From contig MVCS01000132.1 in the NCBI GenBank assembly GCA_002049885.1, positions 1 through 5,624 on the forward strand: a DNA stretch of 5,624 nt, read 5' to 3'. This document shows, piece after piece, positions 5,248 through 5,624 of the stretch. The notes under the pieces are model-generated. The model worked only from the letters and a program-made list of their open reading frames with translations. It was not told where the DNA came from and ran no database searches. The stretch comes from Planctomycetales bacterium 4484_123 (GTDB lineage: Bacteria > Planctomycetota > Phycisphaerae > SM23-33). Position numbers and translations under genes: made by a program. The stretch's first letter is position 1. Each line of letters starts with the position of its first letter.

Positions 5248-5624
5248 ATGCGCCGCAACCTGGCGGCGTCACTGTTCGAGCACGGCGCCATCCGCACCAC
5301 GCCGGCGAAGGCCAAGGACGTGCGCCGGTTCGTGGAACGATTGATCACCATCGCCCGCCGGGGCACGTTGCACGCCCGGCGTCGGGTCATCGCCCTGCTT
5401 GGCGACAGGCAGATGGTGGATGAGGAGAACCCCCGGGAGCTGGCCAAGCAAACGGTGATACAGAAGCTCTTCGAGGACATCGCCCCCCGCTATGCCGACC
5501 GGCCCGGGGGTTATACCCGCCTCATTCGCCTGCCCGAGCGGCGCATCGGAGATGGCGGCGAGCAGGTGCGGGCTTTACACCATCTTAGAGCTGGTGTTAA
5601 AGCAAGGAGCGCGCCTCGCGAAAC
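5248..5624 (+). CDS. rplQ: 50S ribosomal protein L17, N-terminus lost, right end abnormal and running off the window
   Basis: L17 (bL17) binds 23S rRNA near the exit-tunnel side of the 50S subunit. The family match is clear in MRRNLAASLFEHGAIRTT, AKAKDVRRFVERLITIARR, a conserved-length middle with RRVIALLGDRQ, and the signature RPGGYTRLIRL (about residues 85-95 from ATG 5248), then RRIGDGG. L17-like codons extend further upstream (GRASAHRRA, 5221-5247), but no ATG, GTG, TTG or CTG exists in that frame back to a stop at 5077, and ATG 5248 has no Shine-Dalgarno sequence. The natural start is therefore missing, together with about the first 20 residues of the product. After about 5570 the frame gives ALHHLRAGVKARSAPRE, which is unlike an L17 end. 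rplQ is the normal gene after rpoA. The copy as shown is probably non-functional or misassembled. Confidence 0.8.
   Translation, partial: MRRNLAASLFEHGAIRTTPAKAKDVRRFVERLITIARRGTLHARRRVIALLGDRQMVDEENPRELAKQTVIQKLFEDIAPRYADRPGGYTRLIRLPERRIGDGGEQVRALHHLRAGVKARSAPRE
5572..5603 (+). repeat. Near-perfect palindrome in the rplQ tail
   Basis: GCTTTACACCA (5572-5582) pairs with TGGTGTTAAAGC (5592-5603) through 11 base pairs with one bulged T at 5597 and a 9-nt loop. No T-run follows, so it is a poor intrinsic terminator. The tract is richer in A and T than all upstream coding sequence and begins just where L17 similarity ends. Confidence 0.6.

Noticed and set aside
1..5624. CRISPR array, tRNA or rRNA genes, insertion sequence or phage genes
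   Set aside because: No spaced direct repeats, no cloverleaf or rRNA-like segment, and no transposase or phage motif was seen. Nearly all sequence is accounted for by the operon genes.

Overview
The window is a compact, GC-rich, all-plus-strand stretch of a bacterial ribosomal-protein cluster, the join between the spc and alpha operons: secY, map, rpmJ, rpsM, rpsK, rpsD, rpoA, rplQ. Gene order, GC-rich third codon positions, the SecY segment reading GGQRQYLPLRVN and the RpoA start MRIRWRGLELP suggest Planctomycetota, probably Phycisphaerae-like. That is family recognition by eye, not a computed placement. No adk or infA is seen between secY and rpmJ.

Layout: bases 1-207 are open in the same frame as secY and encode two extra hydrophobic segments of unknown identity. 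secY (translocon channel) runs to 1563. A very GC-rich 168-nt gap with an 11-bp inverted repeat leads into map (type I methionine aminopeptidase). rpmJ, rpsM and rpsK follow with short spacers. A 204-nt gap ending in a degenerate 7-nt periodic tract precedes rpsD, then rpoA. The right end is abnormal. RpoA stops inside its C-terminal domain at 5225, and L17-like sequence begins at once in another frame without the usual L17 N-terminus or start codon. The last ~55 bases leave the L17 frame for sequence that reads like part of MnmE in another frame and contains a 32-base near-palindrome.

The genes form one growth-related unit: protein export (SecY), N-terminal methionine removal (Map), 30S proteins S13, S11 and S4, 50S proteins L36 and L17, and the RNA polymerase alpha subunit. 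No promoter and no convincing intrinsic terminator is visible, so the promoter probably lies upstream of the window.

Most of the window is ordinary. I see no evidence for a new defence or mobile system. The points worth attention are the edges: the secY frame extension, the rpoA/rplQ deletion junction and the chimeric-looking right end. These are either real rearrangements or, more likely, assembly or amplification artefacts.
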